Source: CAYOSU01 sp964541255
Lineage (GTDB): Bacteria > Bacillota > Clostridia > Christensenellales > CAMQZB01
Assembly (NCBI GenBank): GCA_964541255.1
Contig: CAZIPL010000034.1
Coordinates: forward strand, 1 to 14,730
Length of the DNA stretch: 14,730 bases
Direction of reading: 5' to 3'
Made by a program: the position numbers and the translations under genes. The notes under the pieces were generated by a model. That model saw nothing but the letters and a program-made list of their open reading frames with translations. It was not told where the DNA came from and ran no database searches. Below are positions 1 through 6,597 of the stretch, piece by piece. How positions within the stretch are numbered: position 1 is the stretch's first letter; each line of letters starts with the position of its first letter.

Positions 1-2
1 AG

Positions 3-1454
3 CTTAAGGAGAACCACATCATTCCTTTGCAAGCAATGCTTCGAGGACTTGCGACGTATAACGATAACGATAAAGCGTTTCAGTTTGTCAACGGGAGTCG
101 ATTAAAATTCGGCTATTGTGCAAATGAAAGCGACGTTACGCAATATCAAGGAGTCGAATATGACGTTATCTTTATCGACGAGGCGACGCAGTTGACGGAG
201 TTCCAATTCCAAACAATAAATGCGACGATTCGAGGCACGAATGATTTTCCGAAGCGAATGTATTTGACTTGCAATCCTGGAGGAGTTGGGCATGCGTGGG
301 TGAAGAGGCTTTTTATCGACAAAGAGTTTTTGCCGACGGAAAACCCGAACGATTATACATTCATAAAAGCATTGGTTTTCGATAACGAGGCGTTGATGTC
401 GTCGAACAGCGAGTATGTCAAAACGCTTGAGAGCTTGCCAGAGGGGCTTAAACAAGCGTGGCTATATGGCGATTGGGACATATTCGAGGGGCGTTTTTTC
501 CCCGAATTTAGCCGAGATATACACGTTGTAGAGCCTTTCGTCATTCCCGACGAGTGGAAGCGATACCGTGTGTTTGACTACGGTCTTGACTGTTTCGCTT
601 GTTATTGGGTAGCCGTCGATTACGACGAAAACGCATATTTCTACCGAGAGCTACACGAGGGCAATCTTCTCGTATCGGAAGCGGCAAAAAAAATGATAGC
701 GTATAGCGACGGCGAGTCGGTTCGAGCGACATTTGCGCCGCCAGATATGCTTAATAGGCATCGAGAGACGGGTCGGTCAACGTCGGAGATATTTCACGAT
801 TACGGCGTAGATTTGACTATTTCGTCGAATGACAGAACGGCTGGATGGCTCAATGTCAAAGAAGCGATGAAAGTTATTATCGACGAGCAAGGTTGTAAGA
901 CGGCAAAAGTCAAATTGAATTTAGAGTTAGTGAAATTAAAATCGGATAATTCAGATAGAAAATATTTTGAACGGATAAACGAAGAAGCATTTCCACTTTT
1001 TGAACGAATGAGTTTTGATGAAATATTTGATTTTGCATCAAACACAAATACGGATGTTCTCGGAATATATGTTGGGGATAAACCGATAGGATTTGCCGTT
1101 CTTTTGAAAAACGCAGAGTGCGGATATATTTATTTTATAGCCATTGATCAGAGTATGCGTTCCAAAGGTTATGGCGGTGCTGCAATACAAAAGATAATGA
1201 AAGCATATCCCGAATTGCAACTTGTGTTGGATTTTGAAATCATTGATGAAAACGCAGAAAACAACGAACAAAGGCTCCGTAGAAAAAACTTTTATCTTCG
1301 GAATGGATTTCACGAAACGGGCAATTACACAATGCTTCGAGACGAACGCTTCGAGGTAGTGTGCAACGGGGGAGAACTCAATAAAACAGCCTTAAAAGAT
1401 TTGCTTGGTATTTTGCATAAATATCGCCTAGAATTCCCGGATATTTTGATATGA
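3..1454 (+). CDS. Phage terminase large subunit fragment fused in frame to a GNAT acetyltransferase (5' partial)
   Basis: The frame is open to the left edge (first codon at nt 3), so the start and the Walker A region lie outside the window. Numbering residues from the TTG at nt 27, residues 1-295 match a terminase large subunit, the ATPase/nuclease that packages phage DNA into proheads. Walker B reads VIFIDEAT (D51, E52), the ATPase coupling motif is TCNPGG (81-86), and the RNase H-like nuclease begins at VFDYG (first metal Asp D184), with a second acidic site at PPD (D240). The usual end of the nuclease domain, including its last metal-binding Asp, is missing: at about residue 297 (nt 915) the frame continues directly into a GNAT domain. 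A terminase without this part should not cleave DNA, so this half is probably a pseudogene. No other packaging or head genes follow. The split of the frame is a homology judgement by eye. Confidence 0.8.
   Translation, partial: LKENHIIPLQAMLRGLATYNDNDKAFQFVNGSRLKFGYCANESDVTQYQGVEYDVIFIDEATQLTEFQFQTINATIRGTNDFPKRMYLTCNPGGVGHAWVKRLFIDKEFLPTENPNDYTFIKALVFDNEALMSSNSEYVKTLESLPEGLKQAWLYGDWDIFEGRFFPEFSRDIHVVEPFVIPDEWKRYRVFDYGLDCFACYWVAVDYDENAYFYRELHEGNLLVSEAAKKMIAYSDGESVRATFAPPDMLNRHRETGRSTSEIFHDYGVDLTISSNDRTAGWLNVKEAMKVIIDEQGCKTAKVKLNLELVKLKSDNSDRKYFERINEEAFPLFERMSFDEIFDFASNTNTDVLGIYVGDKPIGFAVLLKNAECGYIYFIAIDQSMRSKGYGGAAIQKIMKAYPELQLVLDFEIIDENAENNEQRLRRKNFYLRNGFHETGNYTMLRDERFEVVCNGGELNKTALKDLLGILHKYRLEFPDILI
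915..1454 (+). other. GNAT N-acetyltransferase domain, distal part of the fused frame
   Basis: About 179 residues resemble the GNAT family of acetyl-CoA-dependent N-acetyltransferases found widely in Clostridia. Signs are the opening EEAFPLFER segment, the beta-strand pair GIYVGDKPIGFAVLL, and motif A, RSKGYGG (residues 379-384 of the fused frame give the K-G-Y-G-G core), which holds the acetyl-CoA pyrophosphate. It is followed by the FYLRNGF segment near the end of the fold. The substrate cannot be told. A TTG at nt 915 could act as an independent start, giving a protein beginning MNLELVKLKSD, but no Shine-Dalgarno sequence sits at the right distance. The region from about 920 to 1310 is visibly richer in A+T than the terminase part and than most genes in the window, which suggests a separate origin. 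It may be a complete gene that lost only its start codon, or an expressed fusion. Confidence 0.7.
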
Positions 1455-1624
1455 GTTTTAATGTTAAATTCTTCAATTTATAGGTGTACTCACATTGTAC
1501 CAGAATCGGTAGTAGTACGCACTTAACCCCCAACTTGATTCATTTATGATAGTGAAAGAGTCGGGCGTTTTTCTTGCCTAAAAACAATAATACAATAATA
1601 ATAGTGCAAGGCGAATATATTTTG

Positions 1625-1653
1625 TTGACTTTTACTTTGTCGTGTGATACAAT
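1625..1653 (+). promoter_or_regulatory. Sigma-A promoter of the SCIFF operon
   Basis: The -35 box is TTGACT (1625-1630), followed by a 17-base spacer and the -10 box TACAAT (1648-1653), with an extended -10 TG at 1645-1646. Transcription should begin near 1660, which leaves a leader of about 28 bases before the SCIFF start. The stretch from 1455 to 1624 upstream shows no supported gene. Confidence 0.8.
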
Positions 1654-1687
1654 TAGCGCATAAAAAGTATGGAAAGGAGTGTTTAAA

Positions 1688-1840
1688 ATGAAACATATAA
1701 AGACTATTGAAACGCGTAATATTTGCGAGAGCACTAAGAACGGCGGTTGCGGCGAATGCCAGACTTCTTGTCAGTCTGCTTGCAAGACGAGCTGCGGTAT
1801 TGCTAACCAAAAGTGTGAGAATTCCAAAGAGAGCAAATAA
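1688..1840 (+). CDS. SCIFF-family six-cysteine ranthipeptide precursor (50 aa)
   Basis: This small gene encodes a 50-residue peptide beginning MKHIKTIETRN, which matches the conserved leader of SCIFF (six cysteines in forty-five residues), the precursor of a ribosomally made, thioether-bridged peptide of the ranthipeptide class. Cysteines lie at 13, 21, 24, 28, 32, 36 and 43; the core has the family spacing CxxCxxxCxxxCxxxC (21-36) with a QTSCQSACKTSC motif. The cysteine at 13 is in the leader-like part, so the count here is seven. The start ATG follows AAAGGAG (1673-1679) at a good distance. The gene sits 114 bases upstream of its maturase and is the first gene of the transcript. In studied pairs of this family the maturase joins a Cys sulfur to a backbone carbon of another residue; Thr26 and Thr34 lie in the core here, but the linkage cannot be read from sequence. 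The biological role of the family product is not established. Confidence 0.95.
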   Translation: MKHIKTIETRNICESTKNGGCGECQTSCQSACKTSCGIANQKCENSKESK

Positions 1841-1890
1841 TAAAAGGATATTTTTTTAAAAGAATGGGTCGTCGTGCGTTGCGTCGGGTT

Positions 1891-1916
1891 TGTCGGAAAG
1901 AAGATTCGTTTCGACA
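1891..1916 (+). other. Hairpin between SCIFF precursor and maturase genes
   Basis: TGTCG(g)AAA at 1891-1899 pairs with TTTCGACA at 1909-1916 around a nine-base loop, giving eight pairs with one bulged G. No U-run follows directly, so it is not a classic terminator. It lies in the 114-base gap between a precursor that is usually needed in excess and its enzyme, and ends 38 bases before the maturase ATG. It could set mRNA stability or reduce maturase expression; this is inference. Confidence 0.35.
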
Positions 1917-1954
1917 GAGGCGGAATTCGTGCGACTTTTTCTTTATGGATAAGT

Positions 1955-3322
1955 ATGGTACATCAATATAAATTAAACGGCTACGATATAGTTTTGGATT
2001 GCGCTTCGGGTTCTGTGCACGTTGTCGACGACGTTGCGTACGATATGATAGCGGAATATGAAAACTTGCCAAAAAACGAGCTTATATCTTTAATTTCGGA
2101 AAGATATCCAAGCGAAAACATCGAAGATTTAGAAGTATGCTATGACGAAATAACGTCTTTGAAAGAAAACGGAAAGCTTTTTGCCGAAGATACCTTTGCG
2201 CCGTTAGCAGGCAAATTAAAGCAAAAAAGCAGCGGCATCGTCAAGGCGCTTTGCTTGCACGTTGCGCATACTTGCAATCTGAATTGTTCGTATTGTTTCG
2301 CAAGCCAAGGTAAATATCACGGCGACCGTGCCGTTATGAGTTATGAGGTGGGCAAACGCGCTCTTGATTTTCTCGTCGAAAATTCCGGTACGAGACGTAA
2401 TCTTGAAGTAGACTTTTTCGGCGGAGAACCTCTTATGAATTTCGACGTCGTCAAGCGTCTTGTGGCTTACGCAAGGTCTATCGAAAAAGATAAGAACAAA
2501 AACTTTAGGTTTACGCTCACGACGAACGGTGTGCTTATAGACGATGACGTCATCGAGTTTGCGAACAAAGAAATGAGCAACGTCGTTTTGTCGTTAGACG
2601 GAAGAAAAGAAGTTCACGATCGTTTTAGAGTAGATATGGCGGGCAAAGGAAGCTTTGACCGCATTGTTCCGCTGTTCCAAAAATTCGTTGAAAAACGCGG
2701 TGGGAAAAACTACTATATGCGCGGTACCTTTACTCATTACAATCCCGATTTCGTGAACGACATAAAAGAAATGCTCGATCTCGGGTTCACGGAGCTCAGT
2801 ATGGAACCCGTTGTCTGCAAGGACGACGATCCGTCGGCTCTTACGGAAGCAGATAGAGAGCTTGTCAAAAAGCAATATGAAGAGCTTGCTTTGCTTATGA
2901 TAGAGCGTAGGAAACAAGGAAAACCGTTTACGTTTTATCATTATATGATAGACTTAAAGGGCGGTCCTTGCATATATAAGCGCGTTTCGGGCTGCGGAAG
3001 CGGCACTGAATATATGGCTGTTACTCCTTGGGGCGATCTATATCCTTGCCACCAATTTGTCGGCGAAGAAAGGTTCAAATTGGGCAACGTTTTCGACGGC
3101 GTTACCAATAAAGAAGTCCAAAGCGAATTTGCCGATTGCAATGTTTATACTCGCAAGGAATGTGCCGACTGCTGGGCTAAGCTATATTGCGCAGGCGGTT
3201 GCGCGGCGAACGCTTACCACGCAACGGGAAGCGTAAACGGCGTGTATAAAAGCGGCTGCGAGCTTTTCAAAAAGCGTATCGAATGCGCGATTATGCTCGA
3301 GGTTTCAAAAGAGGACGAATAA
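1955..3322 (+). CDS. SCIFF peptide maturase, SPASM-domain radical SAM thioether synthase (CteB-type)
   Basis: This enzyme uses S-adenosylmethionine and iron-sulfur clusters to install a thioether cross-link in the SCIFF peptide encoded just upstream. From the ATG at 1955 it is 455 residues, the usual family length. The N-terminal part, beginning MVHQYKLNGYDIVLD and covering about residues 1-90, resembles the leader-binding RRE-like domain. The radical SAM cluster motif is C107-N-L-N-C111-S-Y-C114, followed by FFGGEPL, the SAM-binding glycine motif, and TTNG. The C-terminal SPASM part carries many cysteines (GPC, SGCGSG, YPCHQF, CADCWAKLYCAGGC and a final GC) that would bind two auxiliary 4Fe-4S clusters. 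A GTG at 1874 would add 27 residues unlike the family, so I chose 1955, although its ribosome binding site (GGAT at 1947-1950) is weak. It is co-transcribed with the precursor. The assignment as SCIFF maturase is strong; the exact bond formed is not visible. Confidence 0.95.
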   Translation: MVHQYKLNGYDIVLDCASGSVHVVDDVAYDMIAEYENLPKNELISLISERYPSENIEDLEVCYDEITSLKENGKLFAEDTFAPLAGKLKQKSSGIVKALCLHVAHTCNLNCSYCFASQGKYHGDRAVMSYEVGKRALDFLVENSGTRRNLEVDFFGGEPLMNFDVVKRLVAYARSIEKDKNKNFRFTLTTNGVLIDDDVIEFANKEMSNVVLSLDGRKEVHDRFRVDMAGKGSFDRIVPLFQKFVEKRGGKNYYMRGTFTHYNPDFVNDIKEMLDLGFTELSMEPVVCKDDDPSALTEADRELVKKQYEELALLMIERRKQGKPFTFYHYMIDLKGGPCIYKRVSGCGSGTEYMAVTPWGDLYPCHQFVGEERFKLGNVFDGVTNKEVQSEFADCNVYTRKECADCWAKLYCAGGCAANAYHATGSVNGVYKSGCELFKKRIECAIMLEVSKEDE

Positions 3323-3367
3323 TCGGACGATAAGACAAAAGACATAAAAAGTATATCTATTTTTGTT

Positions 3368-4690
3368 ATGATAAGAACTCCCGTTTGTGATTTCATAGAA
3401 AAATACCGCTCGAATAAAACGCGGTTTCATATGCCGGGGCATAAGGGCGTAGGCAGTGTCGAAAGAGACGATATCACCGAAATTCGCGGTGCCGACGTTT
3501 TGTATTCGCCGAGCGGCATAATTTTGCAAAGCGAAAAAATCGCAAGCGAGATTTTCGGTTCGAAAGCAACGTTTTTTTCTACGGAGGGTTCCTCGCTTTT
3601 AATAAGAGCGGCGGTATATCTTGTAAAAAAATATAAAAGCGATGAGAAAAAATGTGTCAAAATTGCGGCGGCAAGAAACGTTCATTCGTCGTTCGTTTCC
3701 GCGTGCGCTCTTTCCGATGTCAATCCCGTTTGGATTTACGGCGAAAGCGAGAGCTTGATGTCGTGTAAAATTTTAGGAAGCAGTCTCGATGCTTTTTTGC
3801 GTGAAGAAAAACCGGATTGTTTATATATCACTTCGCCCGATTACTTGGGCTGTATGGCGGATATAAAAAAAATTGCCGACGTTTGCCATAAAAACGGTGT
3901 TCTTTTGATTGTCGATAACGCGCACGGAGCATACCTAAAATTTATCGGCAAAAACACTCATCCGCTCGATTGCGGCGCCGATATTTGCATCGAATCCGCG
4001 CATAAGACCTTGCCGTGCTTAACAGGTACGGCGTATCTTCATTTTGGAGAAAGCTGTCCCGATTATTTTGTCCAAAACGCCAACGACGCGATAAGACTTT
4101 TCGCTTCGACAAGCCCGTCATATTTGTTGATAGCGTCGCTCGATAGGTTTAACGGTTTAGCAGAAAGCTACGCCGAAATGATTATTAGTACCTCTTCGGT
4201 CATTTCGGAAGTTAAGAAATCTTTATCTGAAGCAGGCTATGAGCTTTGCGGAGACGAACCTTTGAAAATCACGTTGAAACCGAAAAGCTACGGATATACG
4301 GGGGACGAGATTGCGGACGTTTTAGAAAAACAAGGCATAATCGTCGAGTTTTTCGATAAAGATTACGTAACGCTTATGATTTCTCCGTATAATAAAAAGT
4401 CCGCGATACAAAAAACGCTCAAAGTGCTAAAAAGTATACCCAAAAAGACTGCCGTTTCGATAGCTCCGCCTAAGGTGGTAGTCGGTAAGCGCGCTTTGAG
4501 CATTAGAGAGGCTGTTTTTTCAAAGACCGAAGAAGTTCGAACGGATATTGCTAAAGGCAGAGTTTTAGCCGAGCTTTGCGTTTCCTGTCCGCCCGCGGTG
4601 CCGATTCTTTGCTGCGGCGAAATAATCTCGGACGAAGCCGTTTCGGCGTTTGAGTATTACGGAGTAAATACTCTTAAAGTCGTAAAATGA
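3368..4690 (+). CDS. Orn/Lys/Arg decarboxylase-family PLP enzyme (short, YaaO-like)
   Basis: This 440-residue protein belongs to the fold-type I PLP enzymes of the ornithine/lysine/arginine decarboxylase family. The opening motif FHMPGHKG (20-27) is diagnostic. The PLP lysine is K213 in SAHKT; D183 in VDNAHGA should bind the pyridine nitrogen, and H106 in ARNVHSS should stack on the ring. It lacks the N-terminal response-regulator-like wing of large inducible decarboxylases and is somewhat shorter than YaaO-type proteins (about 480). Two positions differ from the common form: RNVHSS where RNxHK is usual, and AHGAYL where AHGAHF is usual. The known family reaction is decarboxylation of a basic amino acid to a polyamine or diamine, but the substrate here is not predictable. 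The ATG at 3368 fits the family start, yet no Shine-Dalgarno sequence precedes it. It begins 45 bases after the maturase with no terminator between, so it probably shares the SCIFF transcript. Confidence 0.85.
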   Translation: MIRTPVCDFIEKYRSNKTRFHMPGHKGVGSVERDDITEIRGADVLYSPSGIILQSEKIASEIFGSKATFFSTEGSSLLIRAAVYLVKKYKSDEKKCVKIAAARNVHSSFVSACALSDVNPVWIYGESESLMSCKILGSSLDAFLREEKPDCLYITSPDYLGCMADIKKIADVCHKNGVLLIVDNAHGAYLKFIGKNTHPLDCGADICIESAHKTLPCLTGTAYLHFGESCPDYFVQNANDAIRLFASTSPSYLLIASLDRFNGLAESYAEMIISTSSVISEVKKSLSEAGYELCGDEPLKITLKPKSYGYTGDEIADVLEKQGIIVEFFDKDYVTLMISPYNKKSAIQKTLKVLKSIPKKTAVSIAPPKVVVGKRALSIREAVFSKTEEVRTDIAKGRVLAELCVSCPPAVPILCCGEIISDEAVSAFEYYGVNTLKVVK

Positions 4691-4773
4691 AAGGTCAAAC
4701 CTAAAACTCGTTATTAAAGTATAATAGAGTGTGTAAAGAATTCGTTTGTCGGCAAATTTTTTTTCAAATAGTG

Positions 4774-4802
4774 TTGACAACGGATAAAAATTGGAATACA
4801 AT
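4774..4802 (+). promoter_or_regulatory. Sigma-A promoter of mgtE
   Basis: TTGACA (4774-4779), a 17-base spacer and TACAAT (4797-4802) form a near-perfect promoter. Transcription should start near 4809, placing the riboswitch in the leader. A T8 run at 4757-4764 behind a very weak TTTG/CAAA stem may end the previous transcript, but that is doubtful. Confidence 0.85.
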
Positions 4803-4838
4803 GAAAACGTGAGAGCGAGAGCTTTCAAGAATCGAATA

Positions 4839-4988
4839 TAATCCGGTAGGTAAGGTTACCATAGGGATACGGGTTGCTGCCGCAAAAACAAGGAGACTTG
4901 CGTTTGTTGGTCAGCAGGGAATGTCGAAAAACAAGGCGTTCCTTAATGCAATTTCATCGCCCTACGATACTAAAGCCAGTACGGTCGC
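4839..4988 (+). promoter_or_regulatory. M-box (ykoK-type) magnesium riboswitch
   Basis: The leader carries the conserved M-box blocks in order: GGTAGGTAAGG (4845-4855), GATACGG (4866-4872), TTGCTGCCG (4874-4882), GGTCAGCAG (4909-4917), TTAATGCA (4943-4950) and ACTAAAGCC (4969-4977). A short closing pair CCG (4843-4845) with CGG (4982-4984) is possible. This RNA class binds several Mg2+ ions and folds compactly when Mg2+ is plentiful; a terminator follows directly and the next gene is the Mg2+ channel MgtE, exactly the expected arrangement. The boundaries are approximate because I matched conserved blocks rather than a covariance model. Confidence 0.93.
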
Positions 4989-5001
4989 AAAAAGCCTTTT
5001 T

Positions 5002-5035
5002 CCTGTCGGTATAGTAATTTTTCGACAGGTTTTTT
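5002..5035 (+). terminator. Riboswitch expression-platform terminator
   Basis: CCTGTCG (5002-5008) pairs with CGACAGG (5023-5029), followed by T6 (5030-5035). It lies 14 bases after the M-box and 50 bases before the mgtE start, so it should stop transcription when Mg2+ is high. The alternative antiterminator pairing was not resolved. Confidence 0.85.
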
Positions 5036-5085
5036 ATTGAAAAAATGCGATAACGCTTAAAGCAATACGGAAAGGAGGGTTTTCT

Positions 5086-6456
5086 ATGGATAGAATCGAT
5101 TATGAAAAGATAATGGAATTGGTAGAAGAACGCAAATACGCCGCCGTAAGACGAGAGCTCGACGAGCTTCACCCCGTTGACATTGCGGAAGTATTTTCCG
5201 AAATTGACCACAAGGTCTTGCCCGTAGTATTCCGATTATTGCCGAAAGAAACCGCCGCAGAAACATTTGTCGAGCTTGACAGCGAGCATCAGGAAGCGCT
5301 CATAAAGGGCTTTTCGGACTATGAGTTAAAGGACATGCTGAACGAGCTTTTCGCCGACGATACCGTCGATATCTTGGAGGAAATGCCTGCAAACGTCGTT
5401 CAGAGAATGTTGCGCAATTCATCGCCCGAGATGAGAAAGGAACTCAACGAGCTTTTGAAATATCCCGACGATTCCGCAGGCGGTTTGATGACGACGGAGT
5501 TTGTCTCGCTAAAAGAGGGAATGACGGTTGACGAAGCGCTTTTATACATCAAAAAAACGGGTATCGATTCCGAGACGATTTATAATATGTATGTCACCGA
5601 CGCGCAAAGAAAGCTTTTGGGTATGGTGTCGATAAGACAACTCATATTTGCCGAAAGGAACCAAAAGATCGCAGAGCTTATGGACGACAACGTCATTTTC
5701 GTAACGACTTTGGAAGATAAAGAAGCCGTAGCGAATATGTTCTCGAAATACGACTTAAGCGTTATGCCCGTCGTTGACGGAGAGGATAGAATAGTCGGTA
5801 TTATCACGGTAGACGACGCCGTTGACGTACTTGTCGAAGAAGCTACCGAAGATATGCAAATCATGTCCGCCGTCGTACCTATCGAAGAAACGTATTTCGA
5901 TACGTCGATTGTGAAGCATTGGTCGAAGAGAATAGTTTGGCTTTTGTTCCTCATGATTTCGGGCGTCGCGACGGGACTTATCATAGACCATTATGAGGGC
6001 TTGATAGCAAGTTTGCCTCTTTTGGTAGCGTTCATTCCGCGCCTTATGGACGCGGGCGGTAACTGCGGATCGCAAAGCTCGACGATGATAATCCGCGGTC
6101 TCGCGCTTGACGAAATTCGCCCGAAAGATATAGGGAAATGTATGCTGAAAGAGCTTGGAATAGCTTCTATGGCGGGCGCTACTTTGGCGATCGCAAATGT
6201 CGGAATCGTTTGGGTTATGTACGGAGGCGAATATCCCGCAGACGTCGTTTGGAGTTTGTGCTTGGCGTTTGGAATAACTCTGTTCTTGGTCGTCATAATC
6301 GCAAAGCTTCTCGGTTGCACGCTTCCTATTTTGGCAAAGCTTTGCAAATTAGACCCCGCAATCATGGCGTCGCCGATAATAACGACACTTGTCGATATCA
6401 CGTCGATGTTCATATATTTTGCAGTCATTCAGACCTTTGTTTCGAGTCTTCTTTGA
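5086..6456 (+). CDS. mgtE: Magnesium transporter MgtE
   Basis: MgtE is a Mg2+-selective channel of the inner membrane that admits Mg2+ when internal levels are low. The 456 residues show the full family layout: a cytosolic N domain (about 1-130), a pair of CBS domains (about 131-255, starting at AGGLMTTEF), a plug helix (about 256-280) and five membrane segments to the end (first at about 283-300). The pore signature GGNCGSQSS lies at 324-332, and D437 in TTLVD corresponds to the pore Asp that coordinates the ion in studied homologues. The ATG at 5086 has a strong ribosome binding site, AAAGGAGGG (5071-5079). The gene has its own promoter and M-box riboswitch with terminator, so it is a single-gene unit controlled by cellular Mg2+. 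A second promoter follows at 6508 for the next gene. Nothing is truncated or unusual. Confidence 0.97.
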   Translation: MDRIDYEKIMELVEERKYAAVRRELDELHPVDIAEVFSEIDHKVLPVVFRLLPKETAAETFVELDSEHQEALIKGFSDYELKDMLNELFADDTVDILEEMPANVVQRMLRNSSPEMRKELNELLKYPDDSAGGLMTTEFVSLKEGMTVDEALLYIKKTGIDSETIYNMYVTDAQRKLLGMVSIRQLIFAERNQKIAELMDDNVIFVTTLEDKEAVANMFSKYDLSVMPVVDGEDRIVGIITVDDAVDVLVEEATEDMQIMSAVVPIEETYFDTSIVKHWSKRIVWLLFLMISGVATGLIIDHYEGLIASLPLLVAFIPRLMDAGGNCGSQSSTMIIRGLALDEIRPKDIGKCMLKELGIASMAGATLAIANVGIVWVMYGGEYPADVVWSLCLAFGITLFLVVIIAKLLGCTLPILAKLCKLDPAIMASPIITTLVDITSMFIYFAVIQTFVSSLL

Positions 6457-6507
6457 TAATATATATTGATAGTAAATATGGCTTAAAATACGTCAAACTT
6501 TTTTATT

Positions 6508-6536
6508 TTGACAAAACTGAAAAAGCGTTGTAATAT
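6508..6536 (+). promoter_or_regulatory. Putative promoter of the M42 peptidase gene
   Basis: TTGACA (6508-6513), a 17-base spacer and TAATAT (6531-6536). The -35 box is perfect and the -10 box is moderate. The -35 lies in the second arm of a small inverted repeat, GTCAAA (6492-6497) with TTTGAC (6507-6512), which might be a binding site or a weak terminator for mgtE. Confidence 0.65.
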
Positions 6537-6571
6537 ATAAAGTAGATATTATAAGCATATAACCAAATTGA

Positions 6572-6593
6572 AAGGAGAATATAAGGAGAATAT
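6572..6593 (+). repeat. Tandem duplication of the ribosome binding site (2 x AAGGAGAATAT)
   Basis: Two exact adjacent copies of the 11-mer AAGGAGAATAT lie at 6572-6582 and 6583-6593, just before the ATG at 6598. The second GGAG is nine bases from the ATG and is the working site; the first is eleven bases further away. Confidence 0.9.
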
Positions 6594-6597
6594 AAAA

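Noticed and set aside
1874..1954. A 27-residue N-terminal extension of the maturase starting at GTG 1874
   Set aside because: The extension is unlike the conserved family start, which begins at the ATG at 1955 with MVHQYKLNGY; no ribosome binding site supports GTG 1874.
1864..1971. A 35-codon basic reading frame starting at ATG 1864
   Set aside because: No recognisable family, a poor ribosome binding site (AGGA about 13 bases away) and overlap with the maturase start. Kept only as a possible coupling element, not annotated as a gene.
4714..4725. A second mgtE promoter using TATAAT at 4720-4725
   Set aside because: The bases at the -35 distance (AAACCT) do not resemble TTGACA, while the promoter at 4774-4802 is nearly perfect.
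4740..4764. Terminator after the decarboxylase-family gene (T8 run at 4757-4764)
   Set aside because: The only stem before the T-run is four to five weak pairs (TTTG with CAAA), too little for a confident call.
5580..6428. Minus-strand frames of 134 and 145 codons, and a plus-strand frame of 131 codons at 6138-6533, in mgtE
   Set aside because: All overlap the well-supported mgtE frame and read as low-complexity or basic peptides without domains or ribosome binding sites.
6568..6597. Start of the M42 peptidase at TTG 6568
   Set aside because: It would translate the duplicated ribosome binding site as protein; ATG 6598 fits both family start and spacing.
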